A DNA stretch of 64,000 nucleotides, taken from contig NZ_CP091092.1 of assembly GCF_029633915.1 (NCBI RefSeq), positions 2,108,001 through 2,172,000 on the forward strand, written 5' to 3'. Positions 44,438 through 54,866 of the stretch are shown here, piece by piece; positions within the stretch are counted from its first letter, which is position 1; the number at the start of each line of letters is the position of its first letter. Both the position numbers and the translations under genes were made by a program. This DNA comes from Methanomicrobium antiquum (GTDB lineage: Archaea > Halobacteriota > Methanomicrobia > Methanomicrobiales > Methanomicrobiaceae). Below the pieces are notes generated by a model. That model had not been told where the DNA came from. It worked only from the letters and a program-made list of their open reading frames with translations, and did no database searches.

Positions 44438-47065
44438 TCAGTTAATATAAAGACCGTTTAGGACGGAATCCTCACTAACTGAGAATGTTTTATCAGTTCC
44501 CTGTATTCTGTAATCGCCAAGAGCTTTTACTCCATATTTATCGCCGGTTGTTGAATAAGGAACTACAAATTCACCGTCAATGCTTTTCTGCCGGTATGTA
44601 AACTCCCTTCCCTGATCTGTCTTCAGAGGTATTTCTATAATACCCTCGCCTTTTATGTGTGCACCTGACACGTACTCAAAGGTCTTGACATAACTTAAGA
44701 ATCCGCCACTGTTTAAGACATTTGTCGGGGATTCATGAATCAGACGGTAATTTCGAAGTGCAGGAACTTCTGCTGTCGGACTGAATAGATCAGAGTTTAA
44801 GATAACTGCGCCTGTTCCGGCTTTTTTATCTGCATTAAAGGCATCGACTTTTTCTTTTGCCTCATCATAAGTCATCTGGGCTGCAGTAGATATAACCGGA
44901 ATTGAAATTCCATATTGTGCTCCTGAAGCATACTCAATATAATACACAAGGCCGGGCTCTGCCATTGAACCGTCAAAGTTGTGCAGTTTTGAGATCATTG
45001 TGTTGTAGTATCTTTCATTGTTCAATGATACAGAGCTAAATGACCCGTCCTGCCCTATCATCGCAAGATTCTGCATATATGGTGCATGCATAAGTTCAGG
45101 ATTGTACCATGTAGACATTGCCCAGAATTTTGTTGTATCCATCTCAATATCTGTAATCACATAGCGTGTATCAAGATTATCTAAAATTTCATTGGACTCT
45201 GATTCACTCTCCTGAATAAAGAAAGCCGCAGAACCCAGATTTCCTGCAACACCTTCCTGGAACGGATTTGCATTCGGCGGCCTTTCTGCAATAAATGTTA
45301 TCCAGTGCCCGTAATCCCACCATGTCATAACACCATATGACTCTTCGGGATTTTCATATGAATCGCGGCTGTAAACTGCATAATAGTCAATTCCGGTTTC
45401 AGGTGTGTTTTCACCAAGCCATTCGAGCGATTCCTGCCAGTCAGGAGTCATTCCGCCATTTTTCATCACAGACGCTGTTGCAATACCAATGTCTGCAGAG
45501 GAATAAACAAAAAATACTGCAAGAACTATTGCAAGTATGGCAACAAGTGCATTCAAACTGTTTGCTGAAGGTTTTTTAGGCAACGGTTGTTTTTTCTTAT
45601 CTGACTTTTTCTTAGCCTTTGATGAAGATTCAGCCGGTGCCGGTGTAGATTCAGCCGTTTTCGAATTCTTTTTTGTTTGTGGTTTTGATTCATCTGTTTT
45701 TGATTTTTCAATATTTATTCCGGCATACGAGAGCAAATCCCGGCCTCCGAATTCAAGCGCCCATGCAACAAATACAGCGCCAAGAATGGCTATGTTTGCG
45801 GCCAGATAATATTCATACCTCACCTGTATTGTTGTGGAATATAATGTTACAAAAGACCAGATAATAAGGAAAAGGTATGCCTGGCGGGACTCTTTTAAAA
45901 ATTTCCATGCACAGACAATAAAACCAAAAACAAGCAGTATCATTCCATAACTAAAAGCCTGCCATGCGCTTTCTATATCCCAGTGCCTTGCCTCCTGAAT
46001 TGTTGTAAGCGTTGCTGTATACCCAAAAAATGAGCTTAATCCTGATACAAAAAATGAGAAAAACTCAGGAACAAAAAACATCATAAAGACAATTCCTGCA
46101 ACAACAAGACCTGCAAGTGCCCCGATATAATATGAAAAGGATTTCTCTTTTAATCCCTTCTCAATTCCAAAAAGAACAAGTGTTGCAATAATTATTGCAA
46201 GGTATGCAACAATATGCCCCATTGAATATCTTGCCATGCTCATGCCTGCATGGTGAATTCCGATTAATAAAAAGCCGGCAATTGCAACTAAAAACGTTAC
46301 AACATTCAATAAAACAAGATATTCTGTTGATTTCCCCTTCAGCCTGTCCCATATGAACTGAAGACCTGTATATAAAGATGCAATCAGTGCAAAAAGAATC
46401 ATTGTCGGCATGTTGGAAACGCCGATTACATATGCAATTCCACAAAAAACAGCAATTATTGCAGGAACTTTTAATGATTCAATGGATTTGAAATCAACTG
46501 GATGCTCTCTTATGTATGAAAGATAGTAGATGTATAAAAGACAGAAAAGCGCTCCAAACAATACTTCTGCTATGTGGTGGTCCACAAATCCAAAAAGCGA
46601 GCGATAGACATACTGTCCGGCAATAGTGGCTGTAAAAAGAGCTGCAATAATGCCGGTCTTCCAGTCAGAAACCTTTTCTCCTACAAGATACATCAAAGGC
46701 ACCATTACCGCGCCCATAAGCGGCGGAAGCCAGGATGCCACATACATTATCTCAGGTCGTGTCGATGCACCGGAGAGGAGGCACATTACAGCGCCAATAA
46801 TCGGAAACATCGGGCCCCAGAAGTTGTCTGTTCCGTAAGGGTAGTAAGTCATAGGATCAAACCAAGGATATGAAAGGGGGTTTTCCACAATAACCTCTAT
46901 CAGCCTCAGATTGTACCATGGATCATTTCCTAAAAGGTTGACACCGGCGACTGATACAAGTCCTTCTGACGGAATCATCCTGACCCAAAGGGCAAATGCT
47001 GTAAAGACAGCCAAAAGCCCTAAAATTATATAATTCCTGTATTTTGAAAATTCAGATAGATTCAT
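44438..47065 (-). CDS. aglB: AglB/Stt3 oligosaccharyltransferase
   Basis: 875 residues. About 13 membrane helices fill the first ~430 residues, with the DxD-like first loop GNDPWYNLRLIEVI. A Ser/Pro/Lys-rich linker (~455-500) and one more helix precede the outside domain. The catalytic WWDYG motif is at 582-586, followed by a DxxK-like helix segment. The enzyme moves the lipid-linked glycan onto Asn in N-x-S/T of surface proteins such as the S-layer. The basic linker (KAKKKSDKKKQPLPKK) is longer than usual. It is divergent from the asparagine synthase gene. Confidence 0.95.
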   Translation of the reverse strand: MNLSEFSKYRNYIILGLLAVFTAFALWVRMIPSEGLVSVAGVNLLGNDPWYNLRLIEVIVENPLSYPWFDPMTYYPYGTDNFWGPMFPIIGAVMCLLSGASTRPEIMYVASWLPPLMGAVMVPLMYLVGEKVSDWKTGIIAALFTATIAGQYVYRSLFGFVDHHIAEVLFGALFCLLYIYYLSYIREHPVDFKSIESLKVPAIIAVFCGIAYVIGVSNMPTMILFALIASLYTGLQFIWDRLKGKSTEYLVLLNVVTFLVAIAGFLLIGIHHAGMSMARYSMGHIVAYLAIIIATLVLFGIEKGLKEKSFSYYIGALAGLVVAGIVFMMFFVPEFFSFFVSGLSSFFGYTATLTTIQEARHWDIESAWQAFSYGMILLVFGFIVCAWKFLKESRQAYLFLIIWSFVTLYSTTIQVRYEYYLAANIAILGAVFVAWALEFGGRDLLSYAGINIEKSKTDESKPQTKKNSKTAESTPAPAESSSKAKKKSDKKKQPLPKKPSANSLNALVAILAIVLAVFFVYSSADIGIATASVMKNGGMTPDWQESLEWLGENTPETGIDYYAVYSRDSYENPEESYGVMTWWDYGHWITFIAERPPNANPFQEGVAGNLGSAAFFIQESESESNEILDNLDTRYVITDIEMDTTKFWAMSTWYNPELMHAPYMQNLAMIGQDGSFSSVSLNNERYYNTMISKLHNFDGSMAEPGLVYYIEYASGAQYGISIPVISTAAQMTYDEAKEKVDAFNADKKAGTGAVILNSDLFSPTAEVPALRNYRLIHESPTNVLNSGGFLSYVKTFEYVSGAHIKGEGIIEIPLKTDQGREFTYRQKSIDGEFVVPYSTTGDKYGVKALGDYRIQGTDKTFSVSEDSVLNGLYIN

Positions 47066-47229
47066 GCACTATTCCTAAAGTTAATATCTTTATTTAAATC
47101 TATTATAGATTTTTATCAAATCTGAAAAATCCGCAGTCAAGACAATCTTTCATAAACAAAAAAATTATTCAGAAAACCGGTCATCAACAAAATCATATTA
47201 ACCATAGTTTTCAAATAAACTGGTATTAT

Positions 47230-49119
47230 ATGTGTGGAATCGCCGGCCAGTATGCCTTTTTAGGTCACAAACCTGACAAAAAACTCCTGAATGATATGTC
47301 ACAGTCTCTTATTCACAGAGGCCCTGATGATTCAGGAGTATATATTAGTGATAAAGCAGGGCTGATTCACAGAAGGCTTTCAATAATTGATCTTTCTTCT
47401 GAAGGAAAACAACCGATGTCAAACGAAGATGAGACATTATGGCTTGTATTCAACGGCGAAATTTACAATTACCAGGAGTTAAGAGAAGAACTAAAAGGTT
47501 ATGGGCACATATTCAGAACAAAAACCGACAGCGAAGTAATTATCCATGCATTCGAGGAATGGGGTCACAAATGTCTTGAAAGATTCAACGGCATGTGGGC
47601 TTTTGCAATATGGGATGAGACAAATAATGAGCTGTTTTGTGCCCGCGACAGAATAGGGATTAAACCTTTTTACTATTCATATACAGATGAGGGTCTGATA
47701 TTTGCATCAGAGATAAAGGCGCTTTGCAAAAATCCTAAAACAGGTGAGAGAGTAAACGAGGCGAAATTTGTAACTTTCTTAAAATGGGGTCTTTCAGACT
47801 ACGATAATGAAACTATGTTTGACGGAATTTTTCAGCTTTTACCTGCTCATTTCATGAGAGTTTCAAACGATACTGTGGAGATTGGAAAATACTGGAATAC
47901 AAAGCCTTCAAAAGATGCAGTTTCTAAGAATATCTCAGATGAAGAACTTTCAAATACTTTCCTTGACCTTCTTCGTGACTCTGTGAAACTGCATCTAAGA
48001 AGCGATGTTTCTATAGGAACATGCCTTTCAGGCGGCCTTGATTCATCAACAATTACAGCCCTTATAAACGAGATTAAAAAGGATGAAATTTCCAAAAGTC
48101 TAAATAAAAGACCTGAGGAGAGAAATTCATCCCAAAAAACATTTTCCGCTGTTTTTTCTGACAAAAGATTTGATGAGAGTGATTTTATAAAGACTGTAGT
48201 AAATTCAGCAGATGTTGATGCACACTACATAAGTCCCAACCCAAAAGAGCTCTGGAGCGAGATTGACAACCTCATATACTCAAACGATGAGCCGTTTATG
48301 CAGTTAACTCTTTACTCACAATACTGTGTGATGAGAGATATCGGAAAAAATGTTAAGGTAGTTCTTGACGGCCAGGGTGCAGATGAGATGCTTGGCGGAT
48401 ACATTGCTTACTTTTACTGCCACATAAAAGATCTGATGATAAAAGGGCACATAATAAAAGCACTGTCCGAAGGGTTTGGAATACTAAAAAACCACAGGAG
48501 TTTTGTTAAATATGCAACAGGCCAGTTTTTTATCCGCAAAAAAAGAAGAGGACTTATCAGGGGAGATGAGATTCCCTTAAAAAGATACCAGGGAAGTCTA
48601 AACGAGGCTTTGGACAGTGATCTTAAAGCTACAAATCTGCCATATCTTCTGCACTGGGAAGACAGGACTTCAATGGCATTTTCGGTTGAGGCAAGAGTGC
48701 CATTTTTGGATTACAGAGTTGTTGAATTTTTAACCTCACTTCCTGCTGATCAGAAGATAAGAAAAGGTGTTACAAAATACATCTTAAGAAAAGCAATAAA
48801 AGGAATTGTTCCTGAAGAAATACGCTGTAGGATGGATAAGAAGGGCTTTTCAACACCTGAAGAGGTCTGGATGAAAGAGGACTTAAAAGAAGATATTCTT
48901 AATGTCATAAACTCTGAGTCATTCAGGAGCAGAAAATACTGGAACCCTGAGGAAGTAAAAGAAGAGTACAATGATTTTCTGTCAGGAAATACCGGATATT
49001 CCTCAGAAATCTGGAGAATTGTATGTGGAGAGCTGTGGCTCAGATTATTCTTTGACAGCCGCCTAAATGGATGTGCTCTCCCAGACCCTCATATCTTTTC
49101 CAAGGTGCAAAAGTCCTGA
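47230..49119 (+). CDS. asnB: Glutamine-hydrolysing asparagine synthase
   Basis: 629 residues. The N-terminal class II amidotransferase starts MCGIAGQYAF with catalytic Cys2, and has RRLSIIDLSSEGKQPM and FNGEIYNYQELREEL. The synthetase half has the PP-loop SGGLDSS (267-273) and GQGADEMLGGY, VEARVPFLDYRVVEF. It transfers ammonia from glutamine to an aspartate; in cell-surface gene regions such enzymes often amidate sugar or peptide carboxyls instead. The neighbours AglB and a glycosyltransferase make a role in glycan modification possible. The 3' end overlaps the convergent glycosyltransferase gene by 57 bases. Confidence 0.9.
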   Translation: MCGIAGQYAFLGHKPDKKLLNDMSQSLIHRGPDDSGVYISDKAGLIHRRLSIIDLSSEGKQPMSNEDETLWLVFNGEIYNYQELREELKGYGHIFRTKTDSEVIIHAFEEWGHKCLERFNGMWAFAIWDETNNELFCARDRIGIKPFYYSYTDEGLIFASEIKALCKNPKTGERVNEAKFVTFLKWGLSDYDNETMFDGIFQLLPAHFMRVSNDTVEIGKYWNTKPSKDAVSKNISDEELSNTFLDLLRDSVKLHLRSDVSIGTCLSGGLDSSTITALINEIKKDEISKSLNKRPEERNSSQKTFSAVFSDKRFDESDFIKTVVNSADVDAHYISPNPKELWSEIDNLIYSNDEPFMQLTLYSQYCVMRDIGKNVKVVLDGQGADEMLGGYIAYFYCHIKDLMIKGHIIKALSEGFGILKNHRSFVKYATGQFFIRKKRRGLIRGDEIPLKRYQGSLNEALDSDLKATNLPYLLHWEDRTSMAFSVEARVPFLDYRVVEFLTSLPADQKIRKGVTKYILRKAIKGIVPEEIRCRMDKKGFSTPEEVWMKEDLKEDILNVINSESFRSRKYWNPEEVKEEYNDFLSGNTGYSSEIWRIVCGELWLRLFFDSRLNGCALPDPHIFSKVQKS

Positions 49120-50205
49120 GACCAGGTAAAACTGGTTTAATACAAATGCAGATATTATATTTTTTCTGAAAAAAAACAGAAATAAAACTCCTGAAGCAAT
49201 CAGAATAAAAGTCCATAACGGATTTATCAAAAATACACCTGCAAGGAATAATATTGCGCCTGCAAAGAAAAGCGTGGGGCAGAAAACATACATCATAATT
49301 CTTAGAGGGTAAAAACGTCTTGAAAACAGTCTTTTTTCCTTTAAGAGATCAGTGTTTGCAAGCGTTGCCTCAATCAGCCTTTTTGCACGGCGAATTTTTT
49401 GTTTGTACTGCTTATTTATATTTTGAGGCACTTTTTCAAAGACTACGGCATCAACCTCATATACTGCCCGGTATCCTTTTCTAATTGCTTCAAATGCAGT
49501 ATTTGCATCATCAGCACCTTTTCTTTCATTAATAGAAAGGATGATCTCTTTTTTAAAAGCTACAAGTGCTCCGTTGAAGTTATATGTAGAGTCAGCCGCA
49601 CTTTCCCAGTCGCACATACGCCCATAAAAACTCCTGTAGATACTCTCCATTCCGGCAAGGTTTTCAGAAGAAGATTTAGGCAAAGGCCGGACTTCAGCAC
49701 AGACTGCGGCTATTTTTTCATCGCTTAAAAGCCCCGATATTAAAATTTTTAAAGTATCTTCCCTGAAAAATTTATTTGCGTCAGTTGTAACTATTATATC
49801 AGTCTGTGCTTTTTTTATCGCAAGATTATATGATCTGTTTGTTCCTTTTCTTTCGGTATTGACAAAAATCTCAAAAGATAGATTATTCTCCACAAATGCT
49901 TCCTTTGCAAGAGCACCGGTATCATCTGTTGAACAGTCGTCTATGAATAAAATCTTGTATTTTTCCTTTGGATAATCAGACAGTGCAATGTTTTCAATTC
50001 TTTTTTTGATTACTGCTGATTCATTGTATGCAGAGATTATTATGCTCAGATTGGGAAGAATGTCGGGAACGGCTGTTTTTTTGGATTTTTTCCCAAACCT
50101 TATTCCAAAAAGATAATATAGATATGGAAATGCCGCGACTAAAATCAAAAGAAAAGCCAAAGCAAATATTAAAATCGCCAGGGGGGATGAAAAACTAAAC
50201 ACCAT
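49063..50205 (-). CDS. Membrane-bound family 2 glycosyltransferase
   Basis: 380 residues. The N-terminal helix (~8-32) is followed by the GT2 nucleotide-sugar fold: PNLSIIISAYNESAVIKKRI, LFIDDCSTDDTG (Asp89, Asp90), IVTTDANKFF as the DxD-like motif, and a KIRRAKRLIEATLANT segment in the QxxRW position. Two or three C-terminal helices (about 300-360) anchor it. It uses a nucleotide sugar to extend a lipid-linked glycan; it may feed AglB. The last 57 bases overlap the asnB end in the opposite direction. Confidence 0.88.
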   Translation of the reverse strand: MVFSFSSPLAILIFALAFLLILVAAFPYLYYLFGIRFGKKSKKTAVPDILPNLSIIISAYNESAVIKKRIENIALSDYPKEKYKILFIDDCSTDDTGALAKEAFVENNLSFEIFVNTERKGTNRSYNLAIKKAQTDIIVTTDANKFFREDTLKILISGLLSDEKIAAVCAEVRPLPKSSSENLAGMESIYRSFYGRMCDWESAADSTYNFNGALVAFKKEIILSINERKGADDANTAFEAIRKGYRAVYEVDAVVFEKVPQNINKQYKQKIRRAKRLIEATLANTDLLKEKRLFSRRFYPLRIMMYVFCPTLFFAGAILFLAGVFLINPLWTFILIASGVLFLFFFRKNIISAFVLNQFYLVSGLLHLGKDMRVWESTSI

Positions 50206-50234
50206 AATTATCTACTGCCATTATTCTGTTACCT

Positions 50235-51581
50235 TTACATATTGCCGGATTTTATTTTTGAATCTTGAATTTTACAAACATCATGCACAGCCTTCCTTAC
50301 AAGTGGCATTGAAAGATGCCGCCTTGCAACCGGAGGCACCTCATACCATCCCGGGGCAATTTTTCTCCCGGCAATAATAATCTCAGGAATATCTGATTTT
50401 TTATTGCAAACACGGCATTTGTAACCTTTGTCTTTTCCGGCACTGGTCATCCTTTTTTTGCATTCGGGACAAACAGGAGGCTTTTTTATTATATCATCAC
50501 TTAGAGACTCAACATATATTTTCTCAAGATTTATGCTTTCGTTTTTATAACTTCCACATACCATTACAGAATCACCCGGTCTTAGTGCTCTTACAATATC
50601 CCGAAATCCCTTTGTCGGTTCATATGCCATGCATCTGACAGATTTTCCTGATTCATCTCCATCAGATCTCCCGCCAGAATTTTCAGTTAATTTAAAAGAG
50701 ACATGTCCTCCCTCTCCGGTCACAGGCATATTTGAGACAAAACCCTTTAATTTATAGGAGCGGCCGTCAAGGATATCTGATATATCAGAGTCGATTAAAT
50801 GCGCATCAGTTCCCTGATTTGTTTTATAGACAATCTCACGCTCAGGCTCTTCAGATATTATATATGAACGGGCTTTTCTGACCCAGTCAGGCGTCTCACC
50901 TCTGATTCCGAATAAAACAGGGTCAGGGGTGTGCGGTACACAGACGACAACATTGTTCTCAAAATCCACAGAATCCCATGTATGAGGATATGTTTTCTCT
51001 TCCGCCAAAAATATTGTATCCTTTTTAACCGTCCTTATACCCTTTGAAAACTGATTTCTATATGCTAAAATCTCATATGTAAAGTCATCAAATTCTGCTG
51101 AAACAGCGGCAAGAGCGCCAATGAGACCTCTTTTGTTCTTCCATCCCTTATACAAAAACCCATATTTCTCCAAAAGCTCTTCAGCCTCTTTTATTGTGCA
51201 GAAATCACAAAGGGCCTTTTTATAAAACCTGAAAAGCTCATCCGGAACAGAATTATTCAAATCCTCATCAGACGTCAGACTGCACACAACAACACCGGGA
51301 TTTGTCTTTTCGCAGTCAAACTCTGAAAATCTCTCTACAAGAGAACATGCAATATTAAATGCATTTTTCATATCCTCTCCGGATTTCTCTTCTGCAACAA
51401 TGCATACAGCTGCATTTCCGCGTGTCTTAAATGGTGCATTAGGATTTAAGCGGGCCAGAATCTTCTCTGTTATTTTAAAGCCCTCATCTTCCAGACTTTC
51501 GCACAAAAGAGCACCCAGATATGTAGTGCACATTCCGTCAGGCGAGTCAGTGTCGTCAATTCCTATTTTTATGTATCCCAA
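50235..51581 (-). CDS. tiaS: tRNA(Ile2) agmatidine synthetase TiaS
   Basis: 448 residues. Conserved parts are YIKIGIDDTDSPDGMCTTYL at the N-terminus, NPGVVVCSLTSD and KKGLIGALAAV-like RGLIGALAAVSA in the kinase-like domain, the OB-fold region around YKLKGFVSNMPVTGEGGHVS, and a C-terminal zinc ribbon CPECKKRMTSAGKDKGYKC with CRVC. It joins agmatine to C34 of tRNA-Ile(CAU), so that the anticodon reads AUA; it is essential in archaea. It stands 29 bases before the glycosyltransferase on the same strand. Confidence 0.95.
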   Translation of the reverse strand: MGYIKIGIDDTDSPDGMCTTYLGALLCESLEDEGFKITEKILARLNPNAPFKTRGNAAVCIVAEEKSGEDMKNAFNIACSLVERFSEFDCEKTNPGVVVCSLTSDEDLNNSVPDELFRFYKKALCDFCTIKEAEELLEKYGFLYKGWKNKRGLIGALAAVSAEFDDFTYEILAYRNQFSKGIRTVKKDTIFLAEEKTYPHTWDSVDFENNVVVCVPHTPDPVLFGIRGETPDWVRKARSYIISEEPEREIVYKTNQGTDAHLIDSDISDILDGRSYKLKGFVSNMPVTGEGGHVSFKLTENSGGRSDGDESGKSVRCMAYEPTKGFRDIVRALRPGDSVMVCGSYKNESINLEKIYVESLSDDIIKKPPVCPECKKRMTSAGKDKGYKCRVCNKKSDIPEIIIAGRKIAPGWYEVPPVARRHLSMPLVRKAVHDVCKIQDSKIKSGNM

Positions 51582-51662
51582 TTGAAATCTCCTTTTATGT
51601 GATAGAGTGATAATACAGTATTAATTATATAGTTAAATCCTCTAAAGAAACCTTAACAAAAA

Positions 51663-52595
51663 ATGTCTCATGAAAGACTCCTTCAAAGCGTTGTAAGCGT
51701 GCTTATTATGGCCGGATACAATGTTTCCGAGCGCTGCGGGATGCGCCCGCGCAGTTTTGACCTGATTGCGCGTAAAGGTGATAACTTACTTATCATAAAG
51801 ATAGTGCCGCATATTGACAGTGTCGGAGAGGAGAGTGCACACGACCTTGCAGTTATTGCAAGACATCTGAATGCAAAACCGTTTATCATAGGCGAAAAAG
51901 CCAGGGATTTTGAGCTTGAAAGAGGAGCTGTATACCTAAGGTACGGAATTATTGCAACTAGTGTTACAACGCTATATGACTTTTTCGTAGATGAAGTTCC
52001 CCCTCTTGTTTATGCACAACCCGGAGGCCTTTATGTTAACATAAACGGCGGAAAACTAAGAGATGTGCGTGAACGCCACAATATGTCACTTGGGGATCTG
52101 GCAGGATCTCTTGGTGTTTCAAGAAGGACAATTTCAAAATATGAAAGCGGCATGAGCACAACCCTTGATATTGCAATAAAGCTTGAGGAGATTTTTGATA
52201 CTGCAATTGTTGAAGCAATAAACCTGCTCTCACACAGCCACGTCAGTGATTTTGAAGATGACAGCCATTCCGAAAGCATCAAAAAGGACGGCTCTAACAT
52301 CCCGCAGGACTTCGAAAGGATGGGAATGCAGACTCATACAATGCAGAGAGCTCCATTTGAGGCTTTGTGCATTTATGAAGAAAAGACCATATTAACCGGA
52401 TATGGAACTGCGCAAAAAACACTCAGACGCGCTGCGCTGATTGGAAACATATCTGATATCACAAGCTCAAAGGCAGTCTGTGTACTCACCGACTACAAAA
52501 AAAGAAAGAAGGTAGGCAAGACTCTTATTATCGGCGAAGAAGAACTCTCCACACTAAACGAGGGCTCGGAACTTATAGAGCTCATCGACGAGTGA
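51663..52595 (+). CDS. Archaeal HTH regulator with nuclease-like N-domain (COG1395)
   Basis: 310 residues. The N-terminus ([37 protein letters not shown]) resembles the restriction-endonuclease-like fold of the archaeal 'putative HTH-type transcriptional regulatory protein' family. A cro/XRE helix-turn-helix lies at about 128-185: [20 protein letters not shown], then [12 protein letters not shown]. The C-terminal ~85 residues are a unique domain that ends before the thermosome promoter. The family is conserved beside the thermosome gene in several methanogens, so heat-shock or housekeeping control is possible. Confidence 0.85.
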   Translation: MSHERLLQSVVSVLIMAGYNVSERCGMRPRSFDLIARKGDNLLIIKIVPHIDSVGEESAHDLAVIARHLNAKPFIIGEKARDFELERGAVYLRYGIIATSVTTLYDFFVDEVPPLVYAQPGGLYVNINGGKLRDVRERHNMSLGDLAGSLGVSRRTISKYESGMSTTLDIAIKLEEIFDTAIVEAINLLSHSHVSDFEDDSHSESIKKDGSNIPQDFERMGMQTHTMQRAPFEALCIYEEKTILTGYGTAQKTLRRAALIGNISDITSSKAVCVLTDYKKRKKVGKTLIIGEEELSTLNEGSELIELIDE

Positions 52596-52598
52596 CAA

Positions 52599-52609
52599 AC
52601 TATATATAG
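52599..52609 (+). promoter_or_regulatory. Thermosome promoter (TATA box)
   Basis: ACTATATATAG lies four bases after the stop of the regulator gene and about 50 bases before the thermosome ATG. With initiation ~25 bases downstream, the leader would include the ribosome-binding site AAGGAGAG (52638-52645). Confidence 0.6.
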
Positions 52610-52652
52610 AACCACAAACCACTTTTTTAAGACATTAAAGGAGAGAATAATA

Positions 52653-54314
52653 ATGGTAGCAAATCTTGGCGGACAGCCAATTTTCATTCTGAAAGAAGGC
52701 AGCCAGCGTACACGCGGACGCGATGCGCAGAGCGGCAATATTGCAGCAGCAAAGGCTGTTGCAGGTGCAGTCAGAACAACACTCGGTCCAAAAGGCATGG
52801 ACAAGATGCTCGTTGACACAATCGGTGATGTTGTAATCACAAACGATGGTGTCACAATCTTAAAAGAGATGGATATCGAGCACCCTGCGGCAAAGATGAT
52901 GGTCGAGGTTGCAAAGACACAGGACGACGAGGTCGGAGACGGTACAACATCTGCTGTTGTAATTGCAGGTGAACTTTTAAAGCGTGCAGAAGATCTCCTC
53001 GAACAGGATGTTCACCCGACAGTTATTGCACACGGATACAGACTTGCGGCTGACAAAGCACAGCAGATTATAAAAGAGATTTCAATCGACATCAAGCCAA
53101 CCGACATTGCAATGTTAAAGAAGATTGCAGACACAGCAATGACCGGTAAAGGCGCTGAAGCCGCAAAAGACAAATTAAACGAACTTGTCGTAAAAGCAAT
53201 CACAATGGTTGCAGATGAGGACGGAACTGTTGACACAGACTTTGTCAAAGTTGAGAAAAAAGTCGGCGGCACAATCGATGACTCCGAACTTATCGAGGGT
53301 GTTGTAATTGACAAGGAACGTGTCCACCCCTCAATGCCAAAGAAGGTTGAAAACGCAAAGATTCTTCTCTTAAATGCTCCTGTTGAATTCAAGAAGACAG
53401 AAGTCGATGCAGAAATTTCAATCACATCACCTGACCAGCTTCAGATGTTCCTCGATGAGGAAGAGAAGATGATTAAGGCAATGGTTGACAAGGTAGTCAA
53501 ATCCGGAGCAAACGTTCTTGTCTGCCAGAAGGGTATTGATGACATCGCACAGCACTACCTTGCAAAGGCAAAAGTCCTTGCAATACGCCGTGTTAAGAAA
53601 TCAGATCTTGAAAAACTCGCCCGTGCAACCGGTGCATCCGTTATCTCATCAATTGATGCAATTGATGCAGCAGAGCTTGGAAAAGCAGGCCTTGTAGAAG
53701 AGAAGAAGGTCGGCGGCGAGGATATGATCTTTGTCACACAGTGCGAGAATCCAAAGGCATGCACACTCATCGTCCGCGGTGGAACAGAGCATGTTGTAGA
53801 CGAGCTTGACCGTGCATTAGAGGATGCATTACGTGTAGTATCAGTTGCAGTCGAAGACAAGAAGTTTGTCGCAGGCGGAGGAGCACCTGAAGTTGAGCTG
53901 TCACTCAGGCTCAGAGAATTTGCAGCAACACAGGAAGGACGTGCACAGCTTGCAATTGAGGCATTTGCCGGTGCACTTGAAATCATTCCACGCACACTTG
54001 CAGAAAACGCAGGTCTTGACCCGATTGACATGCTTGTTGAACTCCGTTCAGAGCACGAAAACGGCCATAAAACCTACGGTCTTAATGTATTTGAGGCAAA
54101 AGCAGTTGACATGCTCGAAGTAGGCGTTATTGAGCCAATGCGTGTTAAAACACAGGCAATTGCATCTGCAGCAGAAGCGGCAGTTATGATTTTAAGAATC
54201 GATGATGTCATCGCCGCTTCCAAGATGGGAGGCGGTGGCGCACCATCACCTGAAGAGATGGCCGCAATGGGCGGCATGGGTGGAATGGGCGGAATGCCAC
54301 CCGGCATGATGTAA
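52653..54314 (+). CDS. Thermosome (group II chaperonin) subunit
   Basis: 553 residues, full length. Signature motifs are [20 protein letters not shown] (next [15 protein letters not shown]), the ATP-site [12 protein letters not shown], and [17 protein letters not shown]-like [20 protein letters not shown]. The C-terminus ends with the Gly/Met repeat tail of archaeal thermosomes ([15 protein letters not shown]). The protein forms the double ring that folds cytosolic proteins. Codon use is clearly more biased than in the surroundings, as expected of a highly expressed gene. It has a strong TATA box and ribosome-binding site. Confidence 0.97.
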   Translation: MVANLGGQPIFILKEGSQRTRGRDAQSGNIAAAKAVAGAVRTTLGPKGMDKMLVDTIGDVVITNDGVTILKEMDIEHPAAKMMVEVAKTQDDEVGDGTTSAVVIAGELLKRAEDLLEQDVHPTVIAHGYRLAADKAQQIIKEISIDIKPTDIAMLKKIADTAMTGKGAEAAKDKLNELVVKAITMVADEDGTVDTDFVKVEKKVGGTIDDSELIEGVVIDKERVHPSMPKKVENAKILLLNAPVEFKKTEVDAEISITSPDQLQMFLDEEEKMIKAMVDKVVKSGANVLVCQKGIDDIAQHYLAKAKVLAIRRVKKSDLEKLARATGASVISSIDAIDAAELGKAGLVEEKKVGGEDMIFVTQCENPKACTLIVRGGTEHVVDELDRALEDALRVVSVAVEDKKFVAGGGAPEVELSLRLREFAATQEGRAQLAIEAFAGALEIIPRTLAENAGLDPIDMLVELRSEHENGHKTYGLNVFEAKAVDMLEVGVIEPMRVKTQAIASAAEAAVMILRIDDVIAASKMGGGGAPSPEEMAAMGGMGGMGGMPPGMM

Positions 54315-54341
54315 AATTCATCAATCCTTTAAAACAATAAA

Positions 54342-54357
54342 AATTTTTTTCTTTTCC
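54342..54357 (+). terminator. T-run terminator after thermosome
   Basis: ATTTTTTTCTTTTCCT begins 27 bases after the stop codon, as expected for archaeal T-rich termination. Confidence 0.5.
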
Positions 54358-54435
54358 TGTTACATTTCTAAGTTATATTCTAATTTACTTCCAGTTCCTA
54401 TTTTCCTGCATTCCGGTTTTTAGCACCTGTTTCTT

Positions 54436-54590
54436 TAAAAACGTTCATGAGTTTTGACTATCATAACAAACGATTCATAAAACCTAATTTTATGCACTAT
54501 TTAATGGAAATCAAATCTTATTTTTTTAGATATCTGTTGCATAAAACTGTTTCATAAAACATTACATGAAAATTTTCATAAAATCATTGT
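54436..54590. repeat. Degenerate intergenic dyad-family element
   Basis: Contains AAAAACGTTCATGAG, ACTGTTTCATAAAAC and CATGAAAATTTTCATAAAA, words of the dispersed family, but without the 17-bp dyad. It lies in the 552-base gap between the thermosome and DUF2178 genes. Confidence 0.4.
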
Positions 54591-54692
54591 TTTTTTAATC
54601 ATTTTTCTGATGTTTCGGGACATTTAAAACCGGGGTCACAGAACTTTTGGCAGACAAACACGGGAAGTATGTAACCGGAAAATGTTATATAC

Positions 54693-54760
54693 TTCTAACA
54701 AGTTATATATATCTAACAAAGTGTTGTTAATTTCTAACATTTGAATTTAGCAACACTTTG
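54693..54760 (+). promoter_or_regulatory. Repeated TCTAACA boxes and inverted repeat (operator candidate)
   Basis: Three TCTAACA words start at 54694, 54712 and 54733. Perfect 10-bp arms CAAAGTGTTG (54717-54726) and CAACACTTTG (54751-54760) enclose 24 bases. This is about 100-170 bases before the DUF2178 gene and may be the operator of the XRE-type repressor encoded behind it. Confidence 0.4.
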
Positions 54761-54866
54761 GAGATAAAATTAAAATAAAAAAAACATAACACCTTCAAAA
54801 CCATCAAAAACCTCATATTAATCGGTAAAAATGAAAAAATAGATGAAATGAAATTCAGGTGAGATT

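Noticed and set aside
45337-46873. Plus-strand open frames opposite aglB
   Set aside because: Shadows of a strongly supported gene; no start sites or domains.
53012-54031. Long minus-strand open frames opposite the thermosome gene
   Set aside because: Codon bias of the thermosome gene leaves the opposite strand open; the products are Ser/Ala-rich shadows without domains.
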